Part shown: positions 63,637 through 64,000 of the stretch, one piece after another
Layout of the letters: every line of letters starts with the position of its first letter
Position numbering within the stretch: the stretch's first letter is position 1
Assembly: GCA_032718475.1 (NCBI GenBank)
Contig: JAUCBJ010007667.1
Location: forward strand, 1 to 64,000
Reading direction: 5' to 3'
Length of the DNA stretch: 64,000 bases
Source: Nemertoderma westbladi
Taxonomy: Eukaryota; Xenacoelomorpha; Nemertodermatida; Nemertodermatidae
The notes under the pieces: generated by a model
Told to the model about the DNA's origin: nothing
What the model saw: only the letters and a program-made list of their open reading frames with translations
Database searches by the model: none
Translations under genes and position numbers: made by a program

Positions 63637-64000
63637 TCCCAAAAAATGGAAAACTTCAGTAACCATACCCTACGCAGCATAAAGGGAAGTGGTGAGAGAT
63701 GGGGGGGGGGGGGGGGGGGGGGAATCTCAGCCCAGAGAAATATTGAATTTCAAACGCTTAAAATTGGCGCCTGCATTCTATAATTATGAGATTGAGTATG
63801 CGAATGGAATATTGAATCGGAGTTGTGTTACTCTCTCTATGGTACAGTGGACGCGATGGATTTGGTGTCTTCGGCAGGAGAAATTACAAGGAGGCATTAG
63901 CAGTAATAATAATAACTGAGTTGACCCAGGAAACGGGATAGGAGTTGGGTAGTGAGTCACGGGCTGCATATCGATCACATAACCGGGACAACTCCATCTA
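63637..64000. other. right edge, no gene recognised
   Basis: It includes the G22 homopolymer and a short AATAATAATAA run near 63904-63915. Frames on both strands here (63689-63919 plus, 63784-63978 minus) cross the homopolymer or overlap each other and show no domain features. Confidence 0.5.
63701..63722 (+). repeat. G22 homopolymer
   Basis: An uninterrupted run of 22 G bases, of uncertain true length because homopolymers are error-prone. Confidence 0.9.

Noticed and set aside
63689-63919. Plus-strand 76-codon frame with a polyglycine run
   Set aside because: Glycines come from the G22 homopolymer, and the rest has no recognisable feature.
1-64000. tRNA or rRNA genes
   Set aside because: I found no cloverleaf-compatible segment with A and B box motifs and no rRNA-like stretch in the unique regions.

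Overview
This is eukaryotic DNA. The evidence is a seven-exon gene with GT-AG introns, AT-rich spacers, long intergenic gaps and no bacterial gene packing. The gene architecture (BTB, BACK and TLDc in one protein), a GPI-anchored Cys-rich surface protein, and many TAGGCCTA and TACAGTA motifs suggest a marine invertebrate, perhaps an echinoderm or another non-vertebrate deuterostome. That taxonomic guess is weak.

Layout. Positions 1-5028 hold one convincing single-exon gene on the minus strand (2054-2668, secreted and GPI-anchored, ten cysteines in the mature part), a possible 5' exon for it (3029-3241), and dispersed-repeat debris. Positions 5029-58144 are one minus-strand gene. I rebuilt it from seven exons whose phases all match: 1,416 nt, 471 codons plus stop. 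It encodes a BTB-BACK-TLDc protein. Exon 1 (57978-58144) carries the first half of the BTB fold and exon 2 (8420-8598) the second half.

Intron 1 is 49,379 bp and is almost entirely one tandem array (8635-57562, 48,928 bp, roughly 890 monomers by division). Monomers are 54, 55 or 56 bp, with rare 57-bp forms. Nearly all variation lies at three two-state sites: GATG or GCTG; TATCCAATC or TACACGAATC; and CGATCTATATT or CGCTCATATATT. The combinations form local domains and exact higher-order repeats of 271, 279 and 438 bp and one near 1,083 bp. I saw no foreign insertion in the array. Its edges are abrupt, and the left edge lies 36 bp from the 3' splice site of exon 2.

Positions 57563-64000 hold exon 1, a 19-base C run that places a G19 tract at intron position +6 of the transcript, long stretches with no recognisable gene, and near the right edge a weak candidate exon pair on the plus strand (63239-63636) with Cys-rich, lectin-like features.

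The main point is the array. Many apparent reading frames between 11 and 57 kb are by-products of its 54-bp (18-codon) monomer and are not genes. If the BTB-BACK-TLDc gene is expressed, every full transcript must cross and remove about 49 kb of satellite RNA to join the two halves of its BTB domain.
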